NCBI GenBank assembly: GCA_963966275.1
Contig: CAWZYQ010000116.1
Span: 1-12,557 of the forward strand
Source: UBA10427 sp003500135
GTDB lineage: Bacteria > Bacteroidota > Bacteroidia > Cytophagales > Cyclobacteriaceae
Length of the DNA stretch: 12,557 bases
Direction: 5' to 3'
Below are positions 6,693 through 12,557 of the stretch, in pieces. A program made the translations under genes and the position numbers. Position 1 is the stretch's first letter. Each line of letters starts with the position of its first letter. The notes below the pieces were generated by a model. That model was not told the origin of the DNA. It saw only the letters and a program-made list of their open reading frames with translations, and made no database searches.

Positions 6693-7054
6693 GATTCTTA
6701 ATATTTAGGTTGATAAATGAATTGCTTTAGTTTTAATTTCTTTCGTGGTTGGCCCATGATCTTTTGTTTTCTTACTGCAATTCAACGAATGAATTCTCAC
6801 CACAAGCTCACGGAAATGTCATAAAACTATCACAGGCGAAGAAAGATGATAATGATAGTTGAAGGAAGAGCGTTTATATAATTGATAATCAAGTGTATAT
6901 AGTGCTTTAGCGTCATTGTTTGTTGAGGCATATAATCCATTAAATGTCTGCTACTCGACAGTGAGTTGGGTGTTAATTCAGTTATTGCAGGTATTGATCT
7001 GCAATTGTGACCAAATTGTGATACTTATCATTTTGTTTTGAAAAAAGGAATCTC
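6693..7054. promoter_or_regulatory. Divergent promoter region between lipoprotein and response regulator
   Basis: A 362-bp non-coding region serves both directions. It contains an 8-bp perfect inverted repeat (AACTATCA at 6825-6832, TGATAGTT at 6853-6860, 20-nt spacer). It also contains the 11-bp-phased ATTG repeats at 6993-7021. 'TCATTTTG' at 7027-7034 is close to the Bacteroidota -7 consensus TAnnTTTG and could be the promoter of the response regulator. The exact transcription starts cannot be read from sequence alone. Confidence 0.55.
6993..7021 (+). promoter_or_regulatory. Three ATTG repeats at exact 11-bp spacing, probable OmpR-type operator
   Basis: ATTGATC (6993), ATTGTGA (7004) and ATTGTGA (7015) recur every 11 bp. 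The last two lie in exact 'aattgtga' direct repeats (7003-7010 and 7014-7021). One more ATTG stands at 6984, 9 bp earlier. Direct repeats one helical turn apart are the standard binding layout for OmpR/PhoB-family dimers. The site ends 34 nt before the response regulator start, which suggests autoregulation. Confidence 0.55.
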
Positions 7055-7756
7055 ATGAGCAAAGTACTGGTAATTGAAGATGACCCCGAAATAGTTGATC
7101 TTCTTGAAATTCATTTAAAGGACCTTTCATGTGAATTGATAAAATCAGAGACGGGAGAGGAAGGCCTTTCCCTGGTAAAGAAGGAGCTGGTTGATCTCGT
7201 TATACTTGATATAATGTTACCCGGTATTGATTGAATGGAATTGTGCCGGCGTATAAGAAGCGAACAAATTTATGTGCCGGTATTGATGCTCACGGCCAAA
7301 TCTGAAGAGATTGACAAGGTTTTGGGTTTGGAAATTGGGGCCGATGACTATCTGACCAAACCATTTAGCATCCGGGAGTTTATTGCCAGGGTAAAAGCGA
7401 TATTTCGACGTTCCCATATGATCCGGGAAAGCATGGACATTACCAATAAAAATGTGATTAAGAAGGGTGATTTGAAAATCAATGTGGAAATGCGGAAGGT
7501 ATTGTTGGGGGATCGAAAAGTTGAACTATCACCCAAGGAATTTGAACTTCTGGTTCTATTGGCATCGAATCCCGGTAAAAGCAATAACCGCTCAAGGCTT
7601 CTCAATCTTGTTTGGGGATATGACTTTGAGGGATATGAACATACCGTTAACTCACACATCAACCGTCTGCGCGCCAAAATTGAACCCGACATGGCCAAAC
7701 CGACCTACATTCTTACCACCTGGGGCGTAGGGTACAAATTCAATGAAGAAATTTGA
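7055..7756 (+). pseudogene. OmpR/PhoB-family response regulator with in-frame TGA in the receiver domain
   Basis: ATG 7055 follows a good Shine-Dalgarno (aaggaa). The receiver begins 'MSKVLVIEDD' (acidic pocket E8, D9, D10) and has the phospho-acceptor D52 in 'LVILDIMLPGID'. Codon 60 (7232-7234) is TGA where the family has Gly ('LPGIDGMEL'), a GGA-to-TGA type change. The same frame continues with 'MELCRRIR', 'VPVLMLTAKS', 'GADDYLTKPFS' and a complete winged-helix domain ending 'YILTTWGVGYKFNEEI'. Total length would be 233 codons, normal for the family. The stop is followed at once by ATG (TGAATG), so a 173-aa product lacking the phosphorylation site but keeping the DNA-binding domain could be made by reinitiation. 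The partner kinase gene starts 11 nt after its stop (ATG 7768), or overlaps by 4 nt if TTG 7753 is used. Confidence 0.88.
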
Positions 7757-7767
7757 TTAGGAAAACG

Positions 7768-9248
7768 ATGAAGAAATACCCTGTTACAAACAAACTGTAC
7801 TGGAAATTGTCCCTGACCTTTCTTGTTATATTAGTTATGGTCGGGCTGGCCTATGTGAGTATTACGGCCTATTATTCACAAAAGTATTTTGAAGAAGCTA
7901 CCCAATTGCTTAATTCAAAGGTAGCCAACCACCTTATCGAAGAGAAATTTCAAGACCAGTCGCGCTTTTTGGAAGACGGAACGGTCAATAAACCTTTATT
8001 CGGTGATATCATGCACGATATGATGGCGGTAAACCGGGGTATCGAGGTGTACCTGTTAGACAATGAAGGTACCATCCTGTACTCAGTAGTACTGGATCAT
8101 GATGAACCCGAAGCTCCCAAACAGGTGGTAGACCTGGAACCGGTACGTAAATTCATCAAAGAAGAAGGAGAGGTATTTTTACTCGGAGACAATCCCAGGG
8201 ATGCTAAAGACCCCAAAATATTTTCTGCCGCTCATTTTCAGCATGAAGGAAAAGAAGGATATATCTACATTGTGTTGGCAGGAAAGCAGTTCGATGCCGT
8301 AATGAGTAGCCTGTCGGGGAGTTACTTCCTGAGTCTTGGCGTTGGGGCTATGCTATTGACACTGGGATTTGCATTGCTCATAGGGCTGGTAGGCATATGG
8401 TATCTCACATCAAACCTTCGCAATGTGATTGAAACGGCCGTAAGGTTTAAAGAAGGGGATTTGGATGCAAGGATCGATAATGCAGAAAAAATGGACCTAT
8501 CTGAGTTGGCCACCACTTTTAATCAAATGGCAGATACCATTAATGACAATATGGAGAAGCTAAAAAACCATGACAAATTGAGACAGGAGCTGGTGTCTAA
8601 TGTATCCCATGATCTCCGATAACCCCTGTCCATTATTCATGGCTATACCGAAACACTTTTAATCAAAAAAGATGATATCTCGGAAAAGGAAAGAGCCCAA
8701 TATCTGAATATCATAAACTCCAGCACTGAAAAACTGACCAATTTGGTGGGCCAGTTCTTTGAGTATTCCAAACTTGAGGCCAAACAGATTGAACCCAATA
8801 AAGAACCCTTTCTAATATCGGAATTGGCCATGGATATCTATTACAAATATCAGGTTCTGGCCCGTGAAAAAAAACCGAAATAGAAGAAGGCTTACCGCTT
8901 GTTTTTGCCGATATATCACTGGTTGAAAGGGTGATCCAAAACCTGATGGATAACGCGCTTAAATTCACGCCTAATGGAAGGAATGTGACAATGAAGCTTT
9001 GTCAAAATCAAAATAATGTTGAAATGATGGTGAAAGACAGCGGTGTGGGAATTTCCGAACAGGACCAGGTGTATATTTTTGAGCGATACAGAAAAGCAAA
9101 GCCCGCTACAAAAGAAAATTTCGGCGCCGCCCTCGGTTTAGCTATTGTTAAAAAAATACTGGATATCCATCAGGCGAGTATTAAAGTGATTTCCAGGCCC
9201 AACCAGGGTGCAGCCTTTCATTTTGACCTGCCTGTTTATGCCGGATAG
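7768..9248 (+). pseudogene. Sensor histidine kinase with nonsense codon and frameshift
   Basis: ATG 7768 (TTG 7753 is an alternative) starts a kinase with TM1 near residues 14-34, a periplasmic sensor region to about 184, TM2 near 185-213, and a HAMP domain (about 214-265). The H-box follows, 'LVSNVSHDLR' with His281. Codon 285 (8620-8622) is TAA where Thr/Ser/Asn is usual ('SHDLRxPLSIIHGY'). The frame continues through the dimerisation helix until TAG at 8881-8883. The N-box 'VIQNLMDNALKFTPNG' and all later motifs ('VKDSGVGIS', 'IFERYRKA', 'LGLAIVKKILDIH') lie in the -1 frame, so a base was lost near 8863-8880, next to an A8 run. The G2 box reads 'GAALGL' instead of GTGLGL. The ATP-binding domain is therefore separated from the His domain and damaged. 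An N-terminal sensor fragment of 284 aa could still be made. A terminator follows. Confidence 0.9.
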
Positions 9249-9269
9249 TGGTAACCGGTATACTGAATA

Positions 9270-9302
9270 AAAAAGCTACGGGAGTAATGCCCGAAGCTTT
9301 TT
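9270..9302. terminator. Strong bidirectional intrinsic terminator
   Basis: AAAAAGCT (9270-9277) pairs with AGCTTTTT (9295-9302), and CGGG (9279-9282) pairs with CCCG (9290-9293). There is one A/A mismatch and the loop is AGTAATG. A-run and T-run ends make it usable from both sides. It separates the kinase gene (+) from the Spy-like gene (-). Confidence 0.9.
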
Positions 9303-9321
9303 AATGGGGTATATGAGGATT

Positions 9322-9978
9322 TTATTTAAGTTGTATGATCACGACGCCGTTCTTGCCCTTTTCACCATATGCATCAGTGGCCGATTCGCCTTTAAGCACT
9401 TTTATAGATTTGATGTCTTCCGGATTGATATTTCGTATGGCGTCACTTTTAACGTGCATTTCGCCTTTACCGGATTTAAGAATATATAGTGGGCTTTCAT
9501 TTTTATCCGCTTCTTCCTTTACTTTCAAAACGATATTGTCATCATCCCCAAGGCTTATTTCCGAGTCAAAAGAGATTTCATTTTGATCGGTGTACTGATC
9601 AAGAATCTGCTGCTGGCTGGCAGTGAGTTCATTTTTCATGGCAACTAATGCCTCAAACTTGATCATTTTGATCTCATTTTCCAATACAAGTGTTTTCCCC
9701 AGCAGTTTTTTAGCTTCTTCTACATCGACCACCGGGGCGTCCAATATTTTACTCATGGCACGTAACTGGTCATAGAGCTCCCATTTTTTGGCTTTGAATT
9801 TATCAGAGTTCACATCATAGATCTGCCGTATTTTTTTTGATTGTTCATTGGTCAGTTCTATTTCACCCTGATGGGCCATGATCAGATCGGCTGAATAGAG
9901 TTTTTTCTGGAAAATGTCCTGGCCTGCCACCTTTCCGGCCGCAAAGCATACAAAAATCAGAATTAGTAATTGTTTCAT
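9322..9978 (-). CDS. Exported Spy/CpxP-like protein with TonB-plug-like C-terminal domain
   Basis: A 218-aa protein. Residues 1-19 form a signal peptide (cleavage likely 'KVAG/QD'). Residues about 25-130 are helical and charged, with two LTxxQ motifs: L42-T-N-E-Q46 and L118-T-A-S-Q122. These are typical of the Spy/CpxP/CnrX-type periplasmic chaperone or metal-sensor fold. A linker with acidic residues leads to a C-terminal piece (about 160-218) with 'INPEDIKSIKVLKGESA' and 'YGEKGKNGVVIIQLK'. That piece resembles the plug domain of TonB-dependent receptors ('..YG.rGaNGVi.I'), a tail also seen on some other Bacteroidota signalling proteins. It is the last gene of a sigma/anti-sigma operon, 10 nt after the one-TM gene. 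A periplasmic sensing or protective role in envelope or metal stress fits, but is inference. ATG 9978 is the only sensible start because the signal peptide begins there. Confidence 0.85.
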   Translation of the reverse strand: MKQLLILIFVCFAAGKVAGQDIFQKKLYSADLIMAHQGEIELTNEQSKKIRQIYDVNSDKFKAKKWELYDQLRAMSKILDAPVVDVEEAKKLLGKTLVLENEIKMIKFEALVAMKNELTASQQQILDQYTDQNEISFDSEISLGDDDNIVLKVKEEADKNESPLYILKSGKGEMHVKSDAIRNINPEDIKSIKVLKGESATDAYGEKGKNGVVIIQLK

Positions 9979-9988
9979 AATATTCAGA

Positions 9989-10318
9989 TTAAAATGATGT
10001 CAATAAATAGTCTGTCGGTGATTCCCAGCTTTCGAGACCGCCCTTCTGTTCCACCAGTGATCGTGTGGCATTCTCAGATTCCACTTCGATATCGATACGA
10101 ATTGCGGCGGACTTATTCTCTGTGTTGGCACTTTTGTAATTCAGCCAAAAAAACAGGATCACCGCTATGGATGCTGCAATACCGGAGTACCAAATAACGA
10201 TGCGCTTGTATACCGGTTTTTTTGGCAATAACTCCTCCATGCCGGGTACCTTGGTTTTGGCTTCCTCATGTTTTAGCTGTTCAAAAAAGCCTCTTATATT
10301 TTGATCATTATCAGGCAT
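9989..10318 (-). CDS. Single-TM protein, putative anti-sigma factor
   Basis: A 109-aa protein with a cytoplasmic, charged N-terminus (1-36), one clear membrane helix (about 38-60, 'IVIWYSGIAASIAVILFFWL') and an extracytoplasmic tail of about 48 residues ending 'LESWESPTDYLLTSF'. The start ATG 10318 overlaps the sigma stop by 8 nt (ATGCCTGA), so expression is coupled. Position, topology (type II, N-terminus inside) and size fit an anti-sigma factor for the preceding ECF sigma, but there is no conserved zinc-binding motif and I do not recognise a named family. The C-terminal 'W-x-SPTDYLL' motif looks like a conserved feature of such small sigma-linked proteins and may contact the downstream Spy-like partner. 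Confidence 0.82.
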   Translation of the reverse strand: MPDNDQNIRGFFEQLKHEEAKTKVPGMEELLPKKPVYKRIVIWYSGIAASIAVILFFWLNYKSANTENKSAAIRIDIEVESENATRSLVEQKGGLESWESPTDYLLTSF

Positions 10319-10787
10319 ATCGTTTTCTTTTTAATAGTTCACTCATCTTTTTCTTTCCCCTATCGTAGTGTGTGCGTGCGGTTCCAATACTAACCTGCAT
10401 CACTTCCGCAGCTTCTTCAAGGGTAAGATCGTGGTAAAAAACCAGCAGTAGTACTTTTCGCTGCTGCTGAGGCAGTTGTTCCAGAAGTAGCTGCAAATCT
10501 TTTGCATTGGATTCCACATGCTCTTCTGCGATTTCCAGTCCGTCAATCGGTTCGTCGTGACGTAGTTTTTTAAGGTGGTCAAGGGCTGTATACCGGATCA
10601 CTGAAAAGAACCAGGTTTTAAGTGAGGCTTGTTCTTTGAATTGGGCCTTTTTATTCAATATTTTCAGATAAACCTCTTGCATGACTTCCTTGCTAAGTTC
10701 TTCCTGATAATTACAACACTGTCGCGCCCAGCGGTAGCCGTCTTCGTGTAGTGTTTTCAGGATTTTCAATAACCATTTTGTTTGCAT
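10311..10787 (-). CDS. ECF-type RNA polymerase sigma factor
   Basis: 158 aa from ATG 10787. Region 2 occupies about residues 7-77: 'YRWARQCC', 'LSKEVMQEVYLKIL' (31-44) and 'SLKTWFFSVIRYTALDHLKK' (55-74). Region 4 follows at about 98-155: 'LLEQLPQQQRKVLLLVFYHD' and a helix-turn-helix 'EEAAEVMQVSIGTARTHYDR'. The open frame continues upstream to 11012, but that 75-residue extension has no sigma-like sequence and is low-complexity (lys-rich), so I reject it. The gene is the first of a three-gene operon with an 8-nt overlap to the anti-sigma candidate. ECF factors of this size commonly activate their own promoter; the triple CTTTAAAC repeat upstream (10881-10909) lies in the right place to matter. 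Confidence 0.92.
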   Translation of the reverse strand: MQTKWLLKILKTLHEDGYRWARQCCNYQEELSKEVMQEVYLKILNKKAQFKEQASLKTWFFSVIRYTALDHLKKLRHDEPIDGLEIAEEHVESNAKDLQLLLEQLPQQQRKVLLLVFYHDLTLEEAAEVMQVSIGTARTHYDRGKKKMSELLKRKRYA

Positions 10788-11031
10788 GTCATCAGTTAGT
10801 CGAAACAGAACCCGAAATATATGACAAGGCGGGTGGTTTTTTTCTTTTTTTTGGCTTTCTAAGGGAGAAAATTCATTTGCCTTTAAACTTTTTCCTTTAA
10901 ACTTTAAACGGTATTCCGCCTCAATGGTGTTGTCTACCATTCTGCACTGTACTACAAAAATCCACCAGTTGTTATCCTGTAAATTGGTGGGTTCGTGGAC
11001 TTGTTGAGGCAACCTCGAGGAAATAAGGTTG
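10788..11031 (-). promoter_or_regulatory. Upstream region of the sigma/anti-sigma/Spy operon
   Basis: 244 bp between the operon start and the acr3 stop. It has three CTTTAAAC units (10881-10888, 10895-10902, 10902-10909; GTTTAAAG on the coding strand) about 90-120 nt before the sigma start. Nearer the gene, 'tatatttcgg' on the coding strand (about 10812-10821) faintly resembles a TAnnTTTG -7 element. These are candidates only. Confidence 0.4.
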
Positions 11032-11032
11032 C
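11009..11032 (-). terminator. Weak hairpin at the acr3 stop codon
   Basis: GCAACCT (11009-11015) and AGGTTGC (11026-11032) form a 7-bp perfect stem with a 10-nt loop, beginning at the last base of the acr3 stop. No T-run follows on the minus strand, so termination would be inefficient and read-through into the sigma operon is possible. Confidence 0.4.
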
Positions 11033-12072
11033 TACTTGTAATATTTTTTTCTGAGCCAAAACGAAACTCGCACTAATAGTATCAAGGCGGGAACTTCGAC
11101 CAGTGGTCCTATTACACCGGCAAAAGCCTGTCCGGAATTCAAACCAAAAACCGCAATCGCTACCGCAATGGCCAATTCAAAGTTATTTCCGGCGGCAGTA
11201 AAAGCAATTGATGCATTTTTATCATATTCTGCTCCCATAGCTTTGCTGATAAAGAAACCAATCAGGAACATTAATGAAAAGTAGATCAAAAGAGGAATGG
11301 CGATCCGTACCACATCGATCGGAATTTGAACAATCAGTTCTCCTTTCAAAGAAAACATGACTACAATAGTAAACAGCAAGGCAATAAGGGTTATGGGTGA
11401 TATGGCGGGAATAAAATTTGCAGTATACCATTGCTCTCCCTTTAATCTGACAAGAATAACCCTGCTCAACAGACCTGCCAGAAAAGGTATGCCGAGATAA
11501 ATGGCGACGCTTTCTGCAATGGTTGCGATCGATATGTCAACGATGGCACCTTTAAACCCGAATAAGGGCGGTAATTTGGTAATGAAAAGCCAGGCATAGA
11601 AACTATAGGCAAATACTTGAAAAATACTGTTCAGAGCTACTAATCCAGCGCCGTATTCACTACTTCCTTCTGCCAGATCATTCCATACCAGGACCATTGC
11701 AATACAACGGGCCAGTCCGATCAGTATAAGACCAACCATATATTCCGGATAGTCGCGAAGAAAAGTTATGGCCAACACGAACATTAATACGGGTCCGATC
11801 ACCCAGTTCAGCAGGAGTGATATCGACAATACCTTTACATTTTTAAATACCTGAGGCAATAGTTTATAATTGACTTTGGCTAATGGAGGATACATCATCA
11901 GGATCAGTCCAATGGCGATAGGAATATTCGTGCTTCCACTACTTAGTGAATTGATATATCCGGAGCTTGTGGGTATGAAATATCCGATTCCGACACCTAC
12001 TGCCATAGCCAGAAATATCCATAGTGTTAAATACTGATCCAAAAAATTAAGTCGTTTTCGTGAAGCTTTCAT
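11032..12072 (-). CDS. acr3: ACR3-family arsenite efflux permease
   Basis: 346 aa from ATG 12072; an upstream in-frame start (12123) would add 17 unlikely residues. The protein is a ten-TM permease of the ACR3 group (bile/arsenite/riboflavin transporter superfamily). It exports arsenite, and often antimonite, across the inner membrane using the proton motive force. Hallmarks seen: 'LDQYLTLWIFLAMAVGVGIG' near the N-terminus, 'IGLILMMYPPLAKVNY' (54-69), the conserved Cys123 in 'GLARCIAMVLVWN' (TM4) required for transport in studied members, 'FTAAGNNFELAIAVAIAVFG' (291-310), and Glu326 in 'GPLVEVPALILLV'. Length is normal and no disruption is seen. No arsR or arsenate reductase gene is in the window, so this is a lone permease unless partners lie beyond the edge. 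An ArsR-like palindrome lies in its leader at 12174-12189. Confidence 0.93.
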   Translation of the reverse strand: MKASRKRLNFLDQYLTLWIFLAMAVGVGIGYFIPTSSGYINSLSSGSTNIPIAIGLILMMYPPLAKVNYKLLPQVFKNVKVLSISLLLNWVIGPVLMFVLAITFLRDYPEYMVGLILIGLARCIAMVLVWNDLAEGSSEYGAGLVALNSIFQVFAYSFYAWLFITKLPPLFGFKGAIVDISIATIAESVAIYLGIPFLAGLLSRVILVRLKGEQWYTANFIPAISPITLIALLFTIVVMFSLKGELIVQIPIDVVRIAIPLLIYFSLMFLIGFFISKAMGAEYDKNASIAFTAAGNNFELAIAVAIAVFGLNSGQAFAGVIGPLVEVPALILLVRVSFWLRKKYYK

Positions 12073-12251
12073 TTTTGTTTTATTACTAATAAGATGACCC
12101 GTAGCGATCCAATTTAAAACCAATAATAGTCAATGAGTCCATTGAGCTTATCAAGACTATTAATTATTTATTTATTGCAATATTACGATAATACAAGGTA
12201 AATACAATGTAGAAGCGGTGGAATTTAAAGATTTGCATCAGGTTGTTGGTT
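12073..12251 (-). promoter_or_regulatory. acr3 upstream region with inverted repeats
   Basis: A 179-bp spacer before acr3. It contains a nested hairpin: TCAATG (12130-12135) with CATTGA (12140-12145), loop AGTC, and partly overlapping outer arms AATAGTC (12125-12131) and GACTATT (12155-12161). Upstream is the palindrome at 12174-12189. No terminator for the preceding small membrane gene is visible, so co-transcription is possible. Confidence 0.45.
12174..12189. promoter_or_regulatory. Candidate ArsR/SmtB-type operator
   Basis: ATTGCAATATTACGAT is an imperfect 16-bp palindrome: six of eight base pairs match and the other two differ by single transitions from ATCGCAATATTGCGAT. It lies about 100 nt before the acr3 start, where a promoter is expected. 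ArsR regulators bind such AT-rich dyads; assignment is by form and context only. Confidence 0.4.
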
Positions 12252-12557
12252 CTAGGTGGATATAACATTCAGCCTGATGAAAATTAAGATGAACCACAAC
12301 AAGGATAATACGTAAATCATCCATACTTTTCTCAGGATGGCGCCTAGTAAAACCGCTACGATCATTAATGTCCTTAGCGTGATTACGAATCTGCCTTCTT
12401 TAAAATCAAACAGGAAATGGGAAGCGATGAATACGGCCATTAAAAGCAAATAGATCCGCATGTTTCTTATGAAATACTCCTTGGTATCATCACCTTTTTC
12501 AGGAGTAAATGAACTGACCATCAATAAAAATAAAAACGGAGGAAGTATATATTTTAA
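12252..12557 (-). CDS. Small membrane protein, 5' end may lie beyond the window
   Basis: The frame is open from the right edge to a stop at 12252, 101 residues. Internal starts exist at ATG 12521 (90 codons including stop, 89 aa) and TTG 12524, but the hydrophobic in-frame residues before them ('LKYILPPFLFLL') suggest the gene continues upstream. Three hydrophobic helices are visible after a charged stretch 'EKGDDTKEYFIRNMR'. They lie near residues 34-51 ('IYLLLMAVFIASHFLF'), 58-75 ('VITLRTLMIVAVLLGAIL') and 77-95 ('VWMIYVLSLLWFILIFIRL'). I do not recognise a family. It lies upstream of acr3 on the same strand with a 179-bp gap, so a functional link is uncertain. Confidence 0.6.
   Translation of the reverse strand, partial: LKYILPPFLFLLMVSSFTPEKGDDTKEYFIRNMRIYLLLMAVFIASHFLFDFKEGRFVITLRTLMIVAVLLGAILRKVWMIYVLSLLWFILIFIRLNVIST

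Noticed and set aside
7348..7698. 116-aa minus-strand frame within the response regulator
   Set aside because: Antisense shadow of the conserved winged-helix domain, whose plus-strand motifs are clear.
5814..9248. Stop-codon reassignment or selenocysteine as the reason for internal TAA/TGA
   Set aside because: Both TAA and TGA end intact genes in the same window, the replaced residues differ from site to site, and a frameshift is also present; decay explains all of it.
10788..11012. 75-residue N-terminal extension of the second sigma factor
   Set aside because: Low-complexity and unlike region 1/2 of ECF factors; ATG 10787 gives the normal length.

Overview
The window looks like a chromosomal segment of a Bacteroidota bacterium, probably of the Cytophagales. 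This is inferred from the protein types: a Spy/CpxP-like protein fused to a TonB-plug-like tail, short ECF sigma / one-TM partner operons, a lipoprotein with repeated 'YEGWxxVDGxPVTxGTF' units, and a CIA30 protein. Shine-Dalgarno signals are mostly weak, and the spacers carry REP-like and 'ttcgagc/gttcagg' repeats. No rRNA, tRNA, CRISPR array or transposase gene was seen.

Layout. Positions 1-322 (-) hold the start of a CIA30 protein that runs off the left edge. Positions 323-1434 are non-coding and made of several interleaved repeat families: a 43-nt exact duplication, a pair of REP-like hairpins, an 11-bp hairpin and heptamer-like tandem repeats. Then come, on +, a six-TM membrane protein (1435-2097) and a class C beta-lactamase-fold serine hydrolase (2153-3268). 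After a 478-bp spacer there is a translationally overlapped tricistron (+): secreted alpha/beta hydrolase, ECF sigma factor, and four-TM protein (3747-5671).

Positions 5814-9248 form a decaying block. A lipoprotein with RskA-like repeats (-) carries an in-frame TAA. A divergent OmpR-type response regulator (+) carries a TGA in its receiver domain. Its partner histidine kinase (+) carries a TAA directly after the H-box, a -1 frameshift next to an A8 run, and a damaged G2 box. The block is bounded by two similar bidirectional terminators (5725-5755 and 9270-9302). The intergenic region between the divergent genes still has 11-bp-phased direct repeats typical of OmpR-family operators.

Positions 9322-10787 (-) are a compact intact operon: ECF sigma factor, one-TM putative anti-sigma, and an exported Spy/CpxP-like protein with a TonB-plug-like C-terminus. 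This is probably an envelope or metal stress module. Upstream on the same strand is an ACR3-family arsenite efflux permease (11032-12072) with an imperfect ArsR-like palindrome in its leader, and then a small membrane protein cut by the right edge.

The most interesting points are the parallel decay of a whole sensor/regulator/lipoprotein locus, the sigma/anti-sigma/Spy-plug operon beside arsenite efflux, the hydrolase-sigma-4TM overlapping operon, and the modular repeat island at 323-1304.
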